DNA of 64,000 nt from Moraxella catarrhalis (GCF_001656295.1 NZ_LXHE01000017.1:97951-161950), one strand, 5' to 3'; positions 27,194 to 37,924 are shown, counted from the stretch's first letter. Notes: generated by a model not told the origin, from the sequence alone. Numbers and translations are program-made.

Positions 27194-29308
27194 ATGCGAC
27201 TGCCCGAAACTTCCAGAGCCGAACGCCAAACCAATCAGCTGGCTCGCGAGCTCCAAGAAAAAGCTCAGCTTACTGGCGTGAATGTGTCAGGAACTCAAAT
27301 CTCAAGCCAAGCCTTTGACATGGTGACCGACTTTGAGCCGTCAGGGGATCAGCCTGCGGCGATCTCCAAACTCGTCAAAGGGATTGAATCGGGTATGCAC
27401 GGGCAGCTTTTGTTAGGCGTCACAGGATCAGGTAAAACCTATACCATGGCAAAGGTGATCGCCGAGAGCGGGCGTCCTGCCATTATTATGGCGCATAATA
27501 AGACTTTGGCAGCTCAGCTGTATGGCGAATTTAAGGCATTTTTTCCACATAATGCGGTTGAATATTTTGTCAGTTATTATGATTATTATCAGCCCGAAGC
27601 TTATGTGCCTGCCAGCGATACTTTTATCGAAAAAGACAGCGCCATCAATGATCATATTGATCAGATGCGCCTATCGGCGACGCGTGCTTTGCTTGAGCGG
27701 CGTGATGCCATCATTGTGGCGTCTGTGTCAGCCATTTATGGTCTGGGCGACCCTGAAAGTTATCTAAAAATGCTACTTCATATCGTCGTCGGCGATCGGG
27801 TGCATCGAGATGCGATGATAAAAAGGCTTGTTGAGCTGCAATATGAGCGTAATGAGCTGGACTTTGGGCGCGGTACTTATCGCTTGCGTGGGGAGACTTT
27901 GGATGTATATCCTGCCGAAAGTGAAAGCTTGGCGGTGCGCATTTCTATGTTTGATGATGAAGTGGAAAAAATCACTTGGTTTGATCCATTGACTGGTAAA
28001 AATATCAAATCCGTGCCACGCATCACCATTTATCCCAAATCACACTATGTCACCCCAAAAGAAAAGCTAGAAGCTGCCAGCGCCACGATCAAAGAAGAGC
28101 TTGCCCAAAGGCTAGAATATTTTCGTGCCAATGATAAGCTTATCGAAGCGCAGCGCATCAAAGAGCGCACTCAATACGATCTTGAGATGATTCAGCAGCT
28201 CGGCTATTGTAACGGCATTGAAAACTATTCTCGCCATCTGTCGGGTCGACCAGCAGGTGAAGCGCCGCCGACATTGTTTGACTATATTCCATCGGATGCA
28301 CTGCTGTTCATTGATGAAAGTCACGTCACTGTGCCACAAATCGGTGCGATGTATAAAGGCGATAAGAGCCGCAAAGAGACGCTTGTTCAATATGGTTTTC
28401 GCTTGCCAAGCGCCATGGATAATAGACCCATGAAGTTTGAAGAATGGGAGCGTATCTCGCCTACCACCATCTATGTGTCTGCCACGCCAGCCAATTATGA
28501 GCTTGAAAAATCCGAGCAAGTCGTCGAGCAGGTGGTGCGCCCAACGGGCTTGGTCGATCCTGTGCTTGAGATTCGCCCAGTGCTGACTCAGGTGGATGAT
28601 GTGCTGAGTGAGATTAACCTTAGAAAGCCTTTGGATGAGCGCGTACTGATCACGACGCTGACCAAGCGTATGGCAGAAGATTTGACCAGTTATCTCAAGG
28701 AATACGGCATCAAGGTGGCATATTTGCACTCAGACATCGATACCGTTGAGCGCATGAAAATCATTCATGAGCTGCGCACAGGCATTTATGATGTGCTGGT
28801 GGGGATCAACTTACTTCGTGAAGGTCTTGATATGCCTGAAGTGAGTCTTGTGGCGATTTTTGATGCTGATAAAGAAGGGTTTTTGCGCTCGGAGCGCTCA
28901 CTGATACAGACCATCGGTAGGGCAGCTCGGCATGTAAATGGTAAAGCCATCTTATATGCCAATACCATCACGCCAAGTATGCAAAAAGCCATTGATGAGA
29001 CTGAGCGACGACGCGCCAAGCAAATCGCCTTCAACGAAGCGCATGGCATCACGCCCAAGTCAGCCAGCCGCGCCATCACTGATAAAATTGATACAGGTGA
29101 TGATGAAAATACCGAAGTGGTGCAGATTATTTTATCTGAAGCACTGGCAGGCGTGGATGAAAATATCCTACATTCGCCAAAGCTGCTCGCCAAAGAAATT
29201 GCTCGCTTAGAAAAACAAATGCAGGTATTATCACGCGAGCTAAAATTTGAAGAAGCTGCAAAAGTGCGTGACACAGTCATTGCACTCAAAGAACTTTTGG
29301 TCAAATAA
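27194..29308 (+). CDS. uvrB: Excinuclease ABC subunit B
   Basis: Damage-verifying helicase-like subunit of nucleotide excision repair. 704 residues: helicase motif [16 protein letters not shown] (about 76-90), the DNA-clamping beta-hairpin with [27 protein letters not shown], motif [11 protein letters not shown], and the C-terminal UVR coiled coil that binds UvrC ([22 protein letters not shown]). The first 25 residues before the conserved FEPSGDQP are slightly longer than in E. coli. Single gene between two terminator-like hairpins. Confidence 0.97.
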   Translation: MRLPETSRAERQTNQLARELQEKAQLTGVNVSGTQISSQAFDMVTDFEPSGDQPAAISKLVKGIESGMHGQLLLGVTGSGKTYTMAKVIAESGRPAIIMAHNKTLAAQLYGEFKAFFPHNAVEYFVSYYDYYQPEAYVPASDTFIEKDSAINDHIDQMRLSATRALLERRDAIIVASVSAIYGLGDPESYLKMLLHIVVGDRVHRDAMIKRLVELQYERNELDFGRGTYRLRGETLDVYPAESESLAVRISMFDDEVEKITWFDPLTGKNIKSVPRITIYPKSHYVTPKEKLEAASATIKEELAQRLEYFRANDKLIEAQRIKERTQYDLEMIQQLGYCNGIENYSRHLSGRPAGEAPPTLFDYIPSDALLFIDESHVTVPQIGAMYKGDKSRKETLVQYGFRLPSAMDNRPMKFEEWERISPTTIYVSATPANYELEKSEQVVEQVVRPTGLVDPVLEIRPVLTQVDDVLSEINLRKPLDERVLITTLTKRMAEDLTSYLKEYGIKVAYLHSDIDTVERMKIIHELRTGIYDVLVGINLLREGLDMPEVSLVAIFDADKEGFLRSERSLIQTIGRAARHVNGKAILYANTITPSMQKAIDETERRRAKQIAFNEAHGITPKSASRAITDKIDTGDDENTEVVQIILSEALAGVDENILHSPKLLAKEIARLEKQMQVLSRELKFEEAAKVRDTVIALKELLVK

Positions 29309-29322
29309 ACTTATAATGACGA

Positions 29323-29354
29323 TGTCTTTACTTTTTAAGTATAAAGTAAAGACA
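29323..29354. other. Long perfect stem-loop between uvrB and the UDG-family gene
   Basis: A 12-bp perfect stem TGTCTTTACTTT / AAAGTAAAGACA with an 8-base loop lies 14 bases after the uvrB stop and 5 bases before the next ATG. No T tract follows on either strand, so it is not a classical terminator; it could partly hide the start of the next gene or mark an RNA processing site. Confidence 0.55.
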
Positions 29355-29359
29355 AATCC

Positions 29360-29965
29360 ATGTTTAATCAACCTATGACAACAAAAACGATCCATACACA
29401 CCCTTTACCGCCTTTCACACCGCTTAATGCGCGCGTGATGATGCTTGGCAGCTTTCCGCCGCCGCCTGAGCGCTGGAAAATGCCATTTTATTATCCAAAT
29501 TATAATAATGATATGTGGCGCATTTTGGGCTTGGTATTTTTTGGTGATGCTGAGCGATTTATTGATAAAGCCAACAAAACCTTTTATCAAGATGAGATTG
29601 AAAAATTTTTGGTGAGTGCAGGCATCGCCATCGGTGATACGGCTTATCAGGTGATCCGCCAAAAAGACAATGCTTCTGATCAGTTTTTACAGATCATAAC
29701 GCCCACAGATATCGAAAGCATACTTAGGCAGCTGCCACAGTGCCACGCTGTGATCACCACTGGCGAAAAAGCCACCGAAGTTTTATGTCAACAATTCACC
29801 AGCCAAAAAACACCCAAAATCGGTGAGCAGGTGCAGCTGTTGATCGCCAATCGGTGTATTGACTTATACCGCTTGCCGTCATCATCACGGGCGTATCCTT
29901 TGGCGATCGATAAAAAAGCCGATGTTTATCGACAGGTTTTTGATGCGCTTGGTCTGCTTACATAA
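29360..29965 (+). CDS. Uracil-DNA glycosylase superfamily protein
   Basis: 201 residues of the UDG superfamily, resembling the hypoxanthine/mug-like group. The opening motif MLGSFPPPPERWKMPFYYPNYNNDMWRIL matches the pattern LGS-P-x(n)-YY-x-N-x(2)-W of those enzymes. A second conserved part, ITTGEKATEVL, resembles the strand before the last helix, and LPSSSRAYP corresponds to the DNA-intercalation loop. Expected role: removal of a deaminated base from DNA. The ribosome site is weak and a second ATG (29375) is possible. The stop codon lies in a 16-bp tandem duplication. Its position after uvrB and before recBD groups DNA-repair genes. Confidence 0.75.
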   Translation: MFNQPMTTKTIHTHPLPPFTPLNARVMMLGSFPPPPERWKMPFYYPNYNNDMWRILGLVFFGDAERFIDKANKTFYQDEIEKFLVSAGIAIGDTAYQVIRQKDNASDQFLQIITPTDIESILRQLPQCHAVITTGEKATEVLCQQFTSQKTPKIGEQVQLLIANRCIDLYRLPSSSRAYPLAIDKKADVYRQVFDALGLLT

Positions 29966-29984
29966 TATTCTGCTTACATAATAT
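29953..29984 (+). repeat. 16-bp perfect tandem duplication at the UDG-gene stop
   Basis: TCTGCTTACATAATAT occurs twice head to tail (29953-29968, 29969-29984). The first copy holds the last codons and TAA of the glycosylase gene, the second is non-coding. Confidence 0.95.
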
Positions 29985-30050
29985 AAAGTCGGACTGGATT
30001 TTGGGCGCATATTTGCTAAAATACTAAAACCGACGCAACCAGATACAGCA

Positions 30051-33000
30051 ATGACCGATATTATCTTGCCCACGCTGCTAACAGCACCCAAACATTCTGA
30101 ACAAACTGAGCAAATTGCCGCCTTGCAATGCACACTTGAGCAGGCGTATTTGATCGAAGCTTCGGCAGGTACTGGCAAGACTTGGACGCTGACGGGGATT
30201 ATTTTACGCCTATTAATCGAAAAAAAATATCCACCTGAGCGCATCATCGCTACGACGTTTACTCGGGCAGCTGCCGCCGAGATGCAAGAGCGCATCAGTG
30301 AGCGGCTGCACAGCTTTTATGGGTTGGTGCGCTGGCTACAAGGTATGGCGAGCACACAGCCTGAGTGGTTTGACGGGGCGGCGCCCATGGATCAGATCAT
30401 CACGTATGCCACTGAAGCTGGGCATGACGCCGCTGATCCCATCAATGAGCATTTACTTGAATTTATCCTATCTCAGCCAGCGACGTTCTTAAATGAAGTG
30501 ATTTATCGTACAGGGCTTTTACTGACGTCTTTGGATAAGCTGTTTGTTGGCACGCTAGATAGCCTTGCCCAAAAATGGCTCAATGAATTTGCCGCCCAAA
30601 TCGGTCATCAGTCCGGCATGGAGATTTTGAATCACGCTGAACAAAAAGTCACCGCCATCGTCCATGATGAGCTACGCGCCGAAGAAGTCAGACTAAAGCA
30701 CGCCCATCCTGAATTTTATCAAATCTTCAAAGCGTTTTATCCGAATTTTTTTAGTCAAGTGGCTGCGGTCGCAAGTATCGTCAATAAAGCCATCGACTTT
30801 TATTCTGCGCCCATTGATGAGCTGAATATGCCTGCAGATACAGATATCAGCTCAGCCCAAACGGTGATTGACCAAATTTTAAACACTAATTTTACAGGAT
30901 TTACGCCATATTTTGATACTGATTTTCGTAAAAGTGTGTCCATGAACCAAAGTCTAGGCTTTGGTAAACAGATTCATCATCTGCCACATGTGTTGTCTTT
31001 GATCCAAAAACATGGGGCGCTGTTTGTTAATTTTGTGGATGATGACGCGCTTAAGCTGATTGATAGCATCACTAAAGCGGCTGAAAAAGAGTGGCAAATT
31101 TTTAATAAAAGCGCAAATCCAAGCGATGTGCATCAATTTATCGCACTGCCAATTCAAGCGCTCAGTGATATTGCTAATCTTTATACCGCTCTTGGTGAAC
31201 AAGCCAAGCTGTATCATGGGCACATCTGCCGACACATCATTGTAAGTGCAAAAAATCAGATCGCCCAACGGCTTGAAACACAGAATCAGACCACATTTAC
31301 CTTGCAAATGGTGAGATTGAATGAAGCGCTTGGCAATAGTCCTGCACTTGCGCGGCACATTCGCCATCATTATCCTGTGGCTTTGATTGATGAATCTCAA
31401 GATGTCAATGGGCTACAAGTTGAGCTCATTGAGCGGGTCTATCTCACTGAGATTGCCCATTATCACAAAAGTCTTATCCGCTATGAGCAAATCGGTGGTG
31501 ATAAACCGAAATTGCCCCGAGGGTTTTTGCTATTGGTTGGAGATCCCAAGCAGGCAATTTATCGCTTTCGGGGCGGTGATGTTACCAATTATAATTTGAT
31601 CAAGCACTATGGCAACCAAGATGCGCTCATCAAAGCGCCGCTGATCGATCAGTCGCTGTCTTTGACGGTCAATCGCCGCTCAAGCAAAGCATTGATTGAG
31701 GCGCTCAATGCATGGTTTGAAAATAACGGTCAAGAGGGCGTCGCCAATCATGCAAATTTGGGTCAAGGGATTTTTTATCAGCAGATCCAAGCGCATAAAG
31801 ACAGCGGCGGTATCCAGTGGCAAGCTGATGCCTATGCTGATTATTATGGCAATCATCCCGTGGCGGTGCTGCATTTTGATCATATCGAAGGTAATCAAAA
31901 AGCCGACAAAAGAGCTGAAAAAATTGCTCAGCATATCAACACCATTTTACAAGGTGATCATACACTGCATAGTCAAAAGATCCTGCCAAAGCACATCGCG
32001 GTACTTGGGCGTACAGCCGATGCGCTAGATAAGATAAAAAGCAAGCTTGACCATCTGAAGATTCCAGCGGTCATCCCCAAAGAAATTAATGTCTTTATGA
32101 CTCAAGCTGCGGATGATCTTTTGGCGCTCATTATCGCAATGGTACAGTCAAACCATAGCGAAAATTTGGGCAAATTTTTGGTCTCACGCTTGGTGGGTAT
32201 GACGCTCAAGCAAGCGATGACTATCATCGAGCCAAATGAGCAGGATTTGAGTGATGCACCGTCAGATGCCCAAAGCTTAAAAACCCATATTTTAACTTAT
32301 CTAAAAAAATCATACGAAAGATGGCAAAGATATGGGGTGTCATCAGCACTTGCCTATGCGCTTTATCATTCGCCCATCGATAGCGATCACGACAAATCGC
32401 CTTGGCTTAAGGCAGCCACTCAAGGCGAACGTTACTTGGCGGATCTTGAGCGATTGGTGGCATTGGTCAGTGAGCAATCGCAGCTGCATGAGATGCGCTT
32501 AATTGCTTGGTATCATAAACAGATGAGCGCTGATGTTGATAGCTACAATAAGCGTCCTATCCTACCTAGCGAAAGCGGCGTGAATTTGATGACCATTCAT
32601 AAATCAAAAGGACTTGAATTTCCCATCGTGTATGTGATAGGGATGGATGAAAAGCCAAGAAATAACAATGGTTTGACGATCTATCCTTATAGTGATCATA
32701 ATTTTCAGCGTCGCTTAAGTATAAGTAAAGGTAATCACATTGATGAAAGTTATTATCACGATATCAATCGTCAAGAATTGATTGATGAACTCAGACGCTT
32801 GGGCTATGTGGCATTGACGCGCGCTTCTGAACAGCTGTATATCGTGGGTGGTGATTTATCTAAAAAAGATTCTAAAGAAATGCCTTTGTATCAATGGCTT
32901 GACTGTGCAGGCGAAAAATCACTGAGCCTACCAGATAGGCTAAAAGACCTCGTGGGCTGGATCGCCATGACTGAAGCAGATTTATTAAGTCAGCCTTATC

Positions 33001-33998
33001 AAAATCAGCTGTCTAACCCTATCGCTAAAAATTATGCGCCATGGGATGTGGTTATGACCAAGACACAGTTTTTTGGAGAGCATAAAACCAGCTTTAGCGC
33101 ACTGATCACTCGCTTGGATAAGTCTGTCATCCCTCCTGATGAAGCTGATATCGATCAGCTGTCTGTGATTACCGATACAGCAGCATTTGATCAGCTTGAT
33201 GACATTCGTGCAAGTTTTTTTAAGGGCAGCGTGGCAGGTGATTTTTTGCATAAAGTCATGCAATTTTTGCCAACAGATCGTCTAAAATCAGCATCATCAC
33301 AGGCTGCCTATGACATCATCAGTGGGGTGATCTATGAACAGGGGCGAAAACTTGGCATTGCCGAGCGCTATTTACCCACTTGGCAGGCGGGCGCTCGCAT
33401 CCATGCTTCTGGCGGTCAAACCAATGATCATGATAAATTGGTCGCTTGGATTGATCAGCTTGCCTACGCGCCTTTTAGGGCGTCTCGTCGTTCACTGATG
33501 TCTCTGCCGATGACCGCTCAGCTGCGTGAGCTTAGCTTTACGTTGGGTCTTGGAGACAGCTTTAGTATCGCCCGCCTCAATGAGGTATTCAAAGCGCACA
33601 GCGATAAAGATCTGGTCCTGCTTGAAGATGACTATCGCACCATTTATTATCGTTATTTGCGCGGTGAGATTGATTTGGTTTATGAGTCTGATGGGCGATT
33701 TTTTATTGTGGATTATAAATCAAATTACTTGGGTGGTACGCCTGATGATTATCATGATCACGCCATGAGTGCCGCGATGGATAAGGTTGGCTATTGGCTA
33801 CAAGCCGCAATTTATCAAGTGGCACTGCATCGACTTTTAAAGATTCGCTTAAAAGGCTATGTGGGGAATGAGGCACATTATCTGGGCGGCGTTGAATATG
33901 TCTTTTTACGCGGTGTTCAAGATGATGACGAAAATACAGGGCGTTTATTTTGGCAGCCGCCGCTGTCTTTGATTTTGGCGCTTGACGACATTTTATAA
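30051..33998 (+). CDS. recB: Exodeoxyribonuclease V subunit beta (RecB)
   Basis: Helicase-nuclease subunit of RecBCD, which processes double-strand breaks up to Chi sites. 1315 residues. UvrD-type helicase motifs: Walker A IEASAGTGKTWTL near residue 40, VALIDESQDVNGLQ (Walker B), LVGDPKQAIYRFRGGDV, VNLMTIHKSKGLEFPIVYV and YVALTRASEQLYIV. The C-terminal nuclease domain has the RecB motif GEIDLVYESDGRFFIVDYKSN, with the conserved acidic residues and Lys. Longer than E. coli RecB (1180). recD follows 34 bases downstream; recC is not in this window, although it often lies next to recB. Confidence 0.95.
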   Translation: MTDIILPTLLTAPKHSEQTEQIAALQCTLEQAYLIEASAGTGKTWTLTGIILRLLIEKKYPPERIIATTFTRAAAAEMQERISERLHSFYGLVRWLQGMASTQPEWFDGAAPMDQIITYATEAGHDAADPINEHLLEFILSQPATFLNEVIYRTGLLLTSLDKLFVGTLDSLAQKWLNEFAAQIGHQSGMEILNHAEQKVTAIVHDELRAEEVRLKHAHPEFYQIFKAFYPNFFSQVAAVASIVNKAIDFYSAPIDELNMPADTDISSAQTVIDQILNTNFTGFTPYFDTDFRKSVSMNQSLGFGKQIHHLPHVLSLIQKHGALFVNFVDDDALKLIDSITKAAEKEWQIFNKSANPSDVHQFIALPIQALSDIANLYTALGEQAKLYHGHICRHIIVSAKNQIAQRLETQNQTTFTLQMVRLNEALGNSPALARHIRHHYPVALIDESQDVNGLQVELIERVYLTEIAHYHKSLIRYEQIGGDKPKLPRGFLLLVGDPKQAIYRFRGGDVTNYNLIKHYGNQDALIKAPLIDQSLSLTVNRRSSKALIEALNAWFENNGQEGVANHANLGQGIFYQQIQAHKDSGGIQWQADAYADYYGNHPVAVLHFDHIEGNQKADKRAEKIAQHINTILQGDHTLHSQKILPKHIAVLGRTADALDKIKSKLDHLKIPAVIPKEINVFMTQAADDLLALIIAMVQSNHSENLGKFLVSRLVGMTLKQAMTIIEPNEQDLSDAPSDAQSLKTHILTYLKKSYERWQRYGVSSALAYALYHSPIDSDHDKSPWLKAATQGERYLADLERLVALVSEQSQLHEMRLIAWYHKQMSADVDSYNKRPILPSESGVNLMTIHKSKGLEFPIVYVIGMDEKPRNNNGLTIYPYSDHNFQRRLSISKGNHIDESYYHDINRQELIDELRRLGYVALTRASEQLYIVGGDLSKKDSKEMPLYQWLDCAGEKSLSLPDRLKDLVGWIAMTEADLLSQPYQNQLSNPIAKNYAPWDVVMTKTQFFGEHKTSFSALITRLDKSVIPPDEADIDQLSVITDTAAFDQLDDIRASFFKGSVAGDFLHKVMQFLPTDRLKSASSQAAYDIISGVIYEQGRKLGIAERYLPTWQAGARIHASGGQTNDHDKLVAWIDQLAYAPFRASRRSLMSLPMTAQLRELSFTLGLGDSFSIARLNEVFKAHSDKDLVLLEDDYRTIYYRYLRGEIDLVYESDGRFFIVDYKSNYLGGTPDDYHDHAMSAAMDKVGYWLQAAIYQVALHRLLKIRLKGYVGNEAHYLGGVEYVFLRGVQDDDENTGRLFWQPPLSLILALDDIL

Positions 33999-34032
33999 GT
34001 TAAAATTCACTATTAATGGCAGAGATAATAAG

Positions 34033-36081
34033 ATGGCAGGGGATATCATTAGCCGATATGTGACCGATCGCATACAAGACAATCACCACTGGTATGCCAA
34101 AAAGCAAGTTTTGGCTGCTGAGTGCACGCTTGGCCTGCCTGACTTTGAGCTATATCATATCATGCAGGATGCTCTGTTATTTCAGCTCAATCAAGGACAT
34201 ACGATACTGCGCATCAATGATCATGACGACTTGAATAATCGTCATGGCTTGAATGGCGTGATACCCATTTGGCAACAAAAAATCATGGATTCATGCCTGA
34301 CCGTGATAGCCCAGGCATTGGCAGATGAGGGCGTGGACTGGGCTGCGTTTTTTGATAATTATCATCATTGTGCAGAAGATCCTGCTAAGATCAAAGAATT
34401 CGTTGAGCACACCTTAAATAATTTTCGTTGGCAATTATCCTTACTTGATCATACAGTCATTGAAAATGAGCGGCTGACTGCGCTGTTTTTGTCCATGCTG
34501 CGTATTTACTATGTCTTATATAAAAAAGCCAATTCTTTGAGCCAATTTGTGAGTATTTTGGATAAGAACACTTTTTTTGGCGATATTTTGGCACCAAAGA
34601 CTCAAAGCGTGCTTACTCATAAGCCGCCGATTTATTTTAGCCATCAAGCGGACGGGCTGTGTTTATGGACTCATCGCGCCTACCTGGCTGAATCACATCT
34701 GATGGCGCATATCTTGCGCATCAGTGAGGCCAAGGTGCCTGTATTTACTCTGGATCAGTTATCAAATAGCCTAAACGCCGAGCAGCGTGAAGCCATCAAG
34801 CTGGTCTCAAAGCAGGCATTTTGCTTAATCACTGGTGGTCCTGGGACGGGTAAGACCTTTACAGTTGCCCAGATTGTGATCGCGCTCAATCAGCTGCCCG
34901 AGCCTAAACTGGTGCGCTTGGGGCTTGCCGCGCCTACAGGTAAGGCGGCTCAGCGCATGAGCGAATCTTTGCTCAAATCCCTGGGTGAGAATAGCGATGT
35001 ACAGCTGCCTGAACCTAAGACCATTCATCGCTTGCTTGGCATTGGGGCGGATGGCAGTCCGCGCTATCATGCCAAAAATCAGCTGCCGCTTGATATTTTG
35101 ATTGTCGACGAGGCTTCCATGCTTGGCACAGAGCTGGCAAGTCAGCTGTTCGCCGCCATCGCCACTGGCTGCCGTGTGATTTTACTTGGTGATGCTCATC
35201 AGCTGGCTGCAGTTGATGCCGGCGCGGTGCTGGCTGATTTATGCCGAATTGATCGCCTAAAGCATTTGCGTGTCAATTTAACAGTCTCAAAACGCTTCAC
35301 AGACACATCAGGGGTTGGTCAATTAGCAAGGCTAATTAATGATCATCGTCAAAACATACTCTTTGAGGAGGTGCAGCAGCTGATCGATCGTGACACAGAG
35401 ATTGATTTTGAGCCCATCGCCCACGCTAAAATGAGTCATGACATATACCAAAAACTTAGCCAAGGCTATCAGGATTATTTTTTGGCAAGTAAACAGCTTC
35501 GTTTTAGTTTTGTAAAATTATCTGCTCAAGAGTCCATTGATAGCGTCAAAAAATTATTTGAAATATTGGACGCTTACCGCATTCTTTGTGCTTCACATCA
35601 TGGCACATTTGGCGATGATCAGATCAATGATTACTTAAGCTCATCTCATCGAGCTTTTCAGAAAATACCGCCATCAGCTTCGCCTTGGTTTCATGGGCGT
35701 GTGGTGATGATCACCAAAAATTTATATGATTTGGGCTTATTTAATGGGGATATCGGTATTTGTTTGTGGGGATCGTCTGGCCTTAGCGTCTACTTTGAGG
35801 GTGAAAGTTTGCGCATGGTGGCGGTTGATATGTTAAGCGAGGCCGTCGTAAGCACTGCCTATGCCATCACAGTGCATAAATCACAAGGGTCTGAGTGGCA
35901 AAAAGTCGCCATTGTCTTTGACGAAAATAGCGAGCGGCTACTATCAAAGGAGCTGATTTATACTGCTGTCACGCGAGCAAAATCTGCGGTGCACATCTAC
36001 AGTACGCGCGGCGCGCTGATGAATGCCATCAATACGCCTACGGTTCGTCAAACTGGGCTTGATAAAGTGAGCAGTATATGA
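34033..36081 (+). CDS. recD: Exodeoxyribonuclease V subunit alpha (RecD)
   Basis: 5'-3' helicase subunit of RecBCD. 682 residues: an N-terminal domain of about 250 residues, Walker A in LITGGPGTGKTFTVAQI (about 267-283), AAPTGKAAQRMSESL, DEASMLGTELASQL (Walker B), GDAHQLAAVDAGAVL, and the C-terminal AYAITVHKSQGSEWQKV with YTAVTRAK. Start: ATG 34033 in AAGATGG; an in-frame TTG at 33982 would overlap recB and adds unlike residues. Probably co-transcribed with recB. Confidence 0.94.
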   Translation: MAGDIISRYVTDRIQDNHHWYAKKQVLAAECTLGLPDFELYHIMQDALLFQLNQGHTILRINDHDDLNNRHGLNGVIPIWQQKIMDSCLTVIAQALADEGVDWAAFFDNYHHCAEDPAKIKEFVEHTLNNFRWQLSLLDHTVIENERLTALFLSMLRIYYVLYKKANSLSQFVSILDKNTFFGDILAPKTQSVLTHKPPIYFSHQADGLCLWTHRAYLAESHLMAHILRISEAKVPVFTLDQLSNSLNAEQREAIKLVSKQAFCLITGGPGTGKTFTVAQIVIALNQLPEPKLVRLGLAAPTGKAAQRMSESLLKSLGENSDVQLPEPKTIHRLLGIGADGSPRYHAKNQLPLDILIVDEASMLGTELASQLFAAIATGCRVILLGDAHQLAAVDAGAVLADLCRIDRLKHLRVNLTVSKRFTDTSGVGQLARLINDHRQNILFEEVQQLIDRDTEIDFEPIAHAKMSHDIYQKLSQGYQDYFLASKQLRFSFVKLSAQESIDSVKKLFEILDAYRILCASHHGTFGDDQINDYLSSSHRAFQKIPPSASPWFHGRVVMITKNLYDLGLFNGDIGICLWGSSGLSVYFEGESLRMVAVDMLSEAVVSTAYAITVHKSQGSEWQKVAIVFDENSERLLSKELIYTAVTRAKSAVHIYSTRGALMNAINTPTVRQTGLDKVSSI

Positions 36082-36192
36082 TGTGGCAGTCTCAACCAAA
36101 GCTTGGCAAACCTAAGATATAAATTTTATCCTACCTATGCATCAATGGCAAAATTGTGTCATAATATGCGATCCTAAAAAAGATATCTCAAA

Positions 36193-37209
36193 ATGCAAGC
36201 ATACTCAAAACCCCTTGAAAATCAACATATTTTACTACAGCCCTTATTCATTGGGGGCTTGCAGATTCAAAATAGATTGTTCGTAGCGCCGATGGCAGGG
36301 GTGACGGACAACCCTTTTCGTAGGCTTTGTAAGTCATTTGGCGCAGGTCATGCGGTCAGCGAGATGATCATTGCAGATACGGCGCTGTACGCACGTAAAA
36401 AATCTCTTTATCGCGCGAATTTTGATGGCGAAATTGCGCCCATCAGCGCACAGATTGCAGGGGCTGAGCCTGATAAACTGGCGCAAGCTGCCCAGTTTCA
36501 AGTCGACAATGGCGCTCAGATTGTTGATATTAATATGGGCTGTCCTGCCAAAAAAGTCTGCCGCAAGCTTGCAGGCTCGGCGCTACTTCAGGACGAAGAT
36601 TTGGTTAAGCGACTGCTTGATAGTGCCGTCTCAGCAGTTGATGTGCCTGTGACCTTAAAAACTCGTTTGGGATTTGCCAACGGGCAAGAAAACATTCTTA
36701 ATATCGCACAAATCGCTGAACAGTCAGGCGTGGCCGCCATCGCCATTCATGGGCGCACACGAGAGGATTTTTATACTGGTCAGGCGCGGTATGAGCTGAT
36801 TCAGCAGGTTAAGCAATCAGTCAAAATACCCGTCATTGTCAATGGCGACATCGACAGCCCCCAAAAAGCCTTGGATGTTCAAGCCCAAACAGGGGCAGAT
36901 GCCGTAATGATTGGGCGGGCAGCTCAAGGCAAGCCCTGGCTATTTCAGCAAATTATCCATTTTGCCAAGACTGGCGAGCTTTTGGCACCGCCTACGGTTG
37001 GCGAGATCCACGAAGTGGTCTTAAGACATTTAGATGAGTTATATCGCTTTTATGGGGAATATTCAGGGTGCCGCATTGCTCGTAAGCACATCGCATGGTA
37101 CACGGGCGGTCTGCCCAATTCTAACGCCTTTCGCGATGCCATGTATGCGTGTGAGACCACCAAAGAGCAATTTACCGTGGTGGATGAATTTTTTAAGACA
37201 ATTTCTTGA
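36193..37209 (+). CDS. dusB: tRNA-dihydrouridine synthase B
   Basis: FMN enzyme reducing specific uridines in the tRNA D-loop. 338 residues: FVAPMAGVTDNPFRRLC near residue 31, NMGCPAKKVCRKLAGSALL containing the catalytic Cys, TLKTRLGF, AIAIHGRTREDFYTG, VNGDI and GRAAQGKPWLF. In Enterobacteria dusB is followed by fis; here a terminator and a convergent nitroreductase gene follow instead. The first 15 residues extend beyond the usual start of the family. Confidence 0.94.
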   Translation: MQAYSKPLENQHILLQPLFIGGLQIQNRLFVAPMAGVTDNPFRRLCKSFGAGHAVSEMIIADTALYARKKSLYRANFDGEIAPISAQIAGAEPDKLAQAAQFQVDNGAQIVDINMGCPAKKVCRKLAGSALLQDEDLVKRLLDSAVSAVDVPVTLKTRLGFANGQENILNIAQIAEQSGVAAIAIHGRTREDFYTGQARYELIQQVKQSVKIPVIVNGDIDSPQKALDVQAQTGADAVMIGRAAQGKPWLFQQIIHFAKTGELLAPPTVGEIHEVVLRHLDELYRFYGEYSGCRIARKHIAWYTGGLPNSNAFRDAMYACETTKEQFTVVDEFFKTIS

Positions 37210-37225
37210 GTATTTTAATAAATAA

Positions 37226-37262
37226 AAAAAATGGATTGAGTGTGTATTTCAATCCATTTTTT
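37226..37262. terminator. Two-way terminator between dusB and nfsB-like gene
   Basis: 14-bp perfect stem AAAAAATGGATTGA / TCAATCCATTTTTT, 9-base loop, T-rich on both sides; sits between convergent stops at 37209 and 37268. Confidence 0.9.
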
Positions 37263-37267
37263 ATAAT

Positions 37268-37924
37268 TTAAATAAACTTAATAACTTCTTCGGCATTTAG
37301 GCGTGCCTTGGGTAGATTTTTATTACCATCGTTTTGTGAGGCGTATCCAAGCGCAACCAGCACAGAGCTTTTTAATCCTTGATCAGCAAGACCAAACGCT
37401 TCATCTAGCACTGCCTGATCATAGCCGCCAATCGGCGTGGCACCAATCCCCATCAGTGATACCGCAAATAGCAGGTGCCCAAGCGCAATAAAGGTTTGAT
37501 TTTCAGACCATTGGAATAATTTTGTTTGATCGTCTGCCAGTTGGGAAATATAATGATTGCAAAGTTCAAATCGCGCCTGCATGACCTCATCGCTAGCAAA
37601 ACGTCCACCATCTTTTTCAGCTTGCAGCACCTTTTGTAAGTGAGCATCGCCCAAATCAGTGCGTGTGCACATGATGATGACATGCGATGCATTGTTAATT
37701 TTAGCGGCATTATGCGCATCACCGCCCACCATGGATTGGGTAATTTTAGCTTTGGTATCGGCGTTGTCCGTCACCAAAAATTGCCATGGCTGACTGTTGA
37801 TAGATGAAGGCGCCAAACGAAGTGTCTCAAGTAGTTCATTAAGATCCGCTTCGCTGATTTTTTGGTTAGCATCATAGGCTTTACAAGTATAGCGGCTTTG
37901 GGCATGGTGTCGTGCAGTTGACAT
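37268..37924 (-). CDS. nfsB: Oxygen-insensitive NAD(P)H nitroreductase family protein
   Basis: FMN-dependent two-electron nitroreductase or dihydropteridine reductase type, 218 residues, cytoplasmic. Family motifs: SRYTCKAYDANQKI at the start (FMN phosphate), LRLAPSSINSQPWQFLVT, and GIGATPIGGYDQAVLDEAFGL near residue 165. The start ATG overlaps the xseA stop (TAATG), and AAGGAG sits in the last codons of xseA, so translation is coupled. The exact electron acceptor cannot be told from sequence. Confidence 0.85.
   Translation of the reverse strand: MSTARHHAQSRYTCKAYDANQKISEADLNELLETLRLAPSSINSQPWQFLVTDNADTKAKITQSMVGGDAHNAAKINNASHVIIMCTRTDLGDAHLQKVLQAEKDGGRFASDEVMQARFELCNHYISQLADDQTKLFQWSENQTFIALGHLLFAVSLMGIGATPIGGYDQAVLDEAFGLADQGLKSSVLVALGYASQNDGNKNLPKARLNAEEVIKFI

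Noticed and set aside
33982..34032. TTG start for recD overlapping recB
   Set aside because: The added 17 residues are not RecD-like; ATG 34033 fits better.
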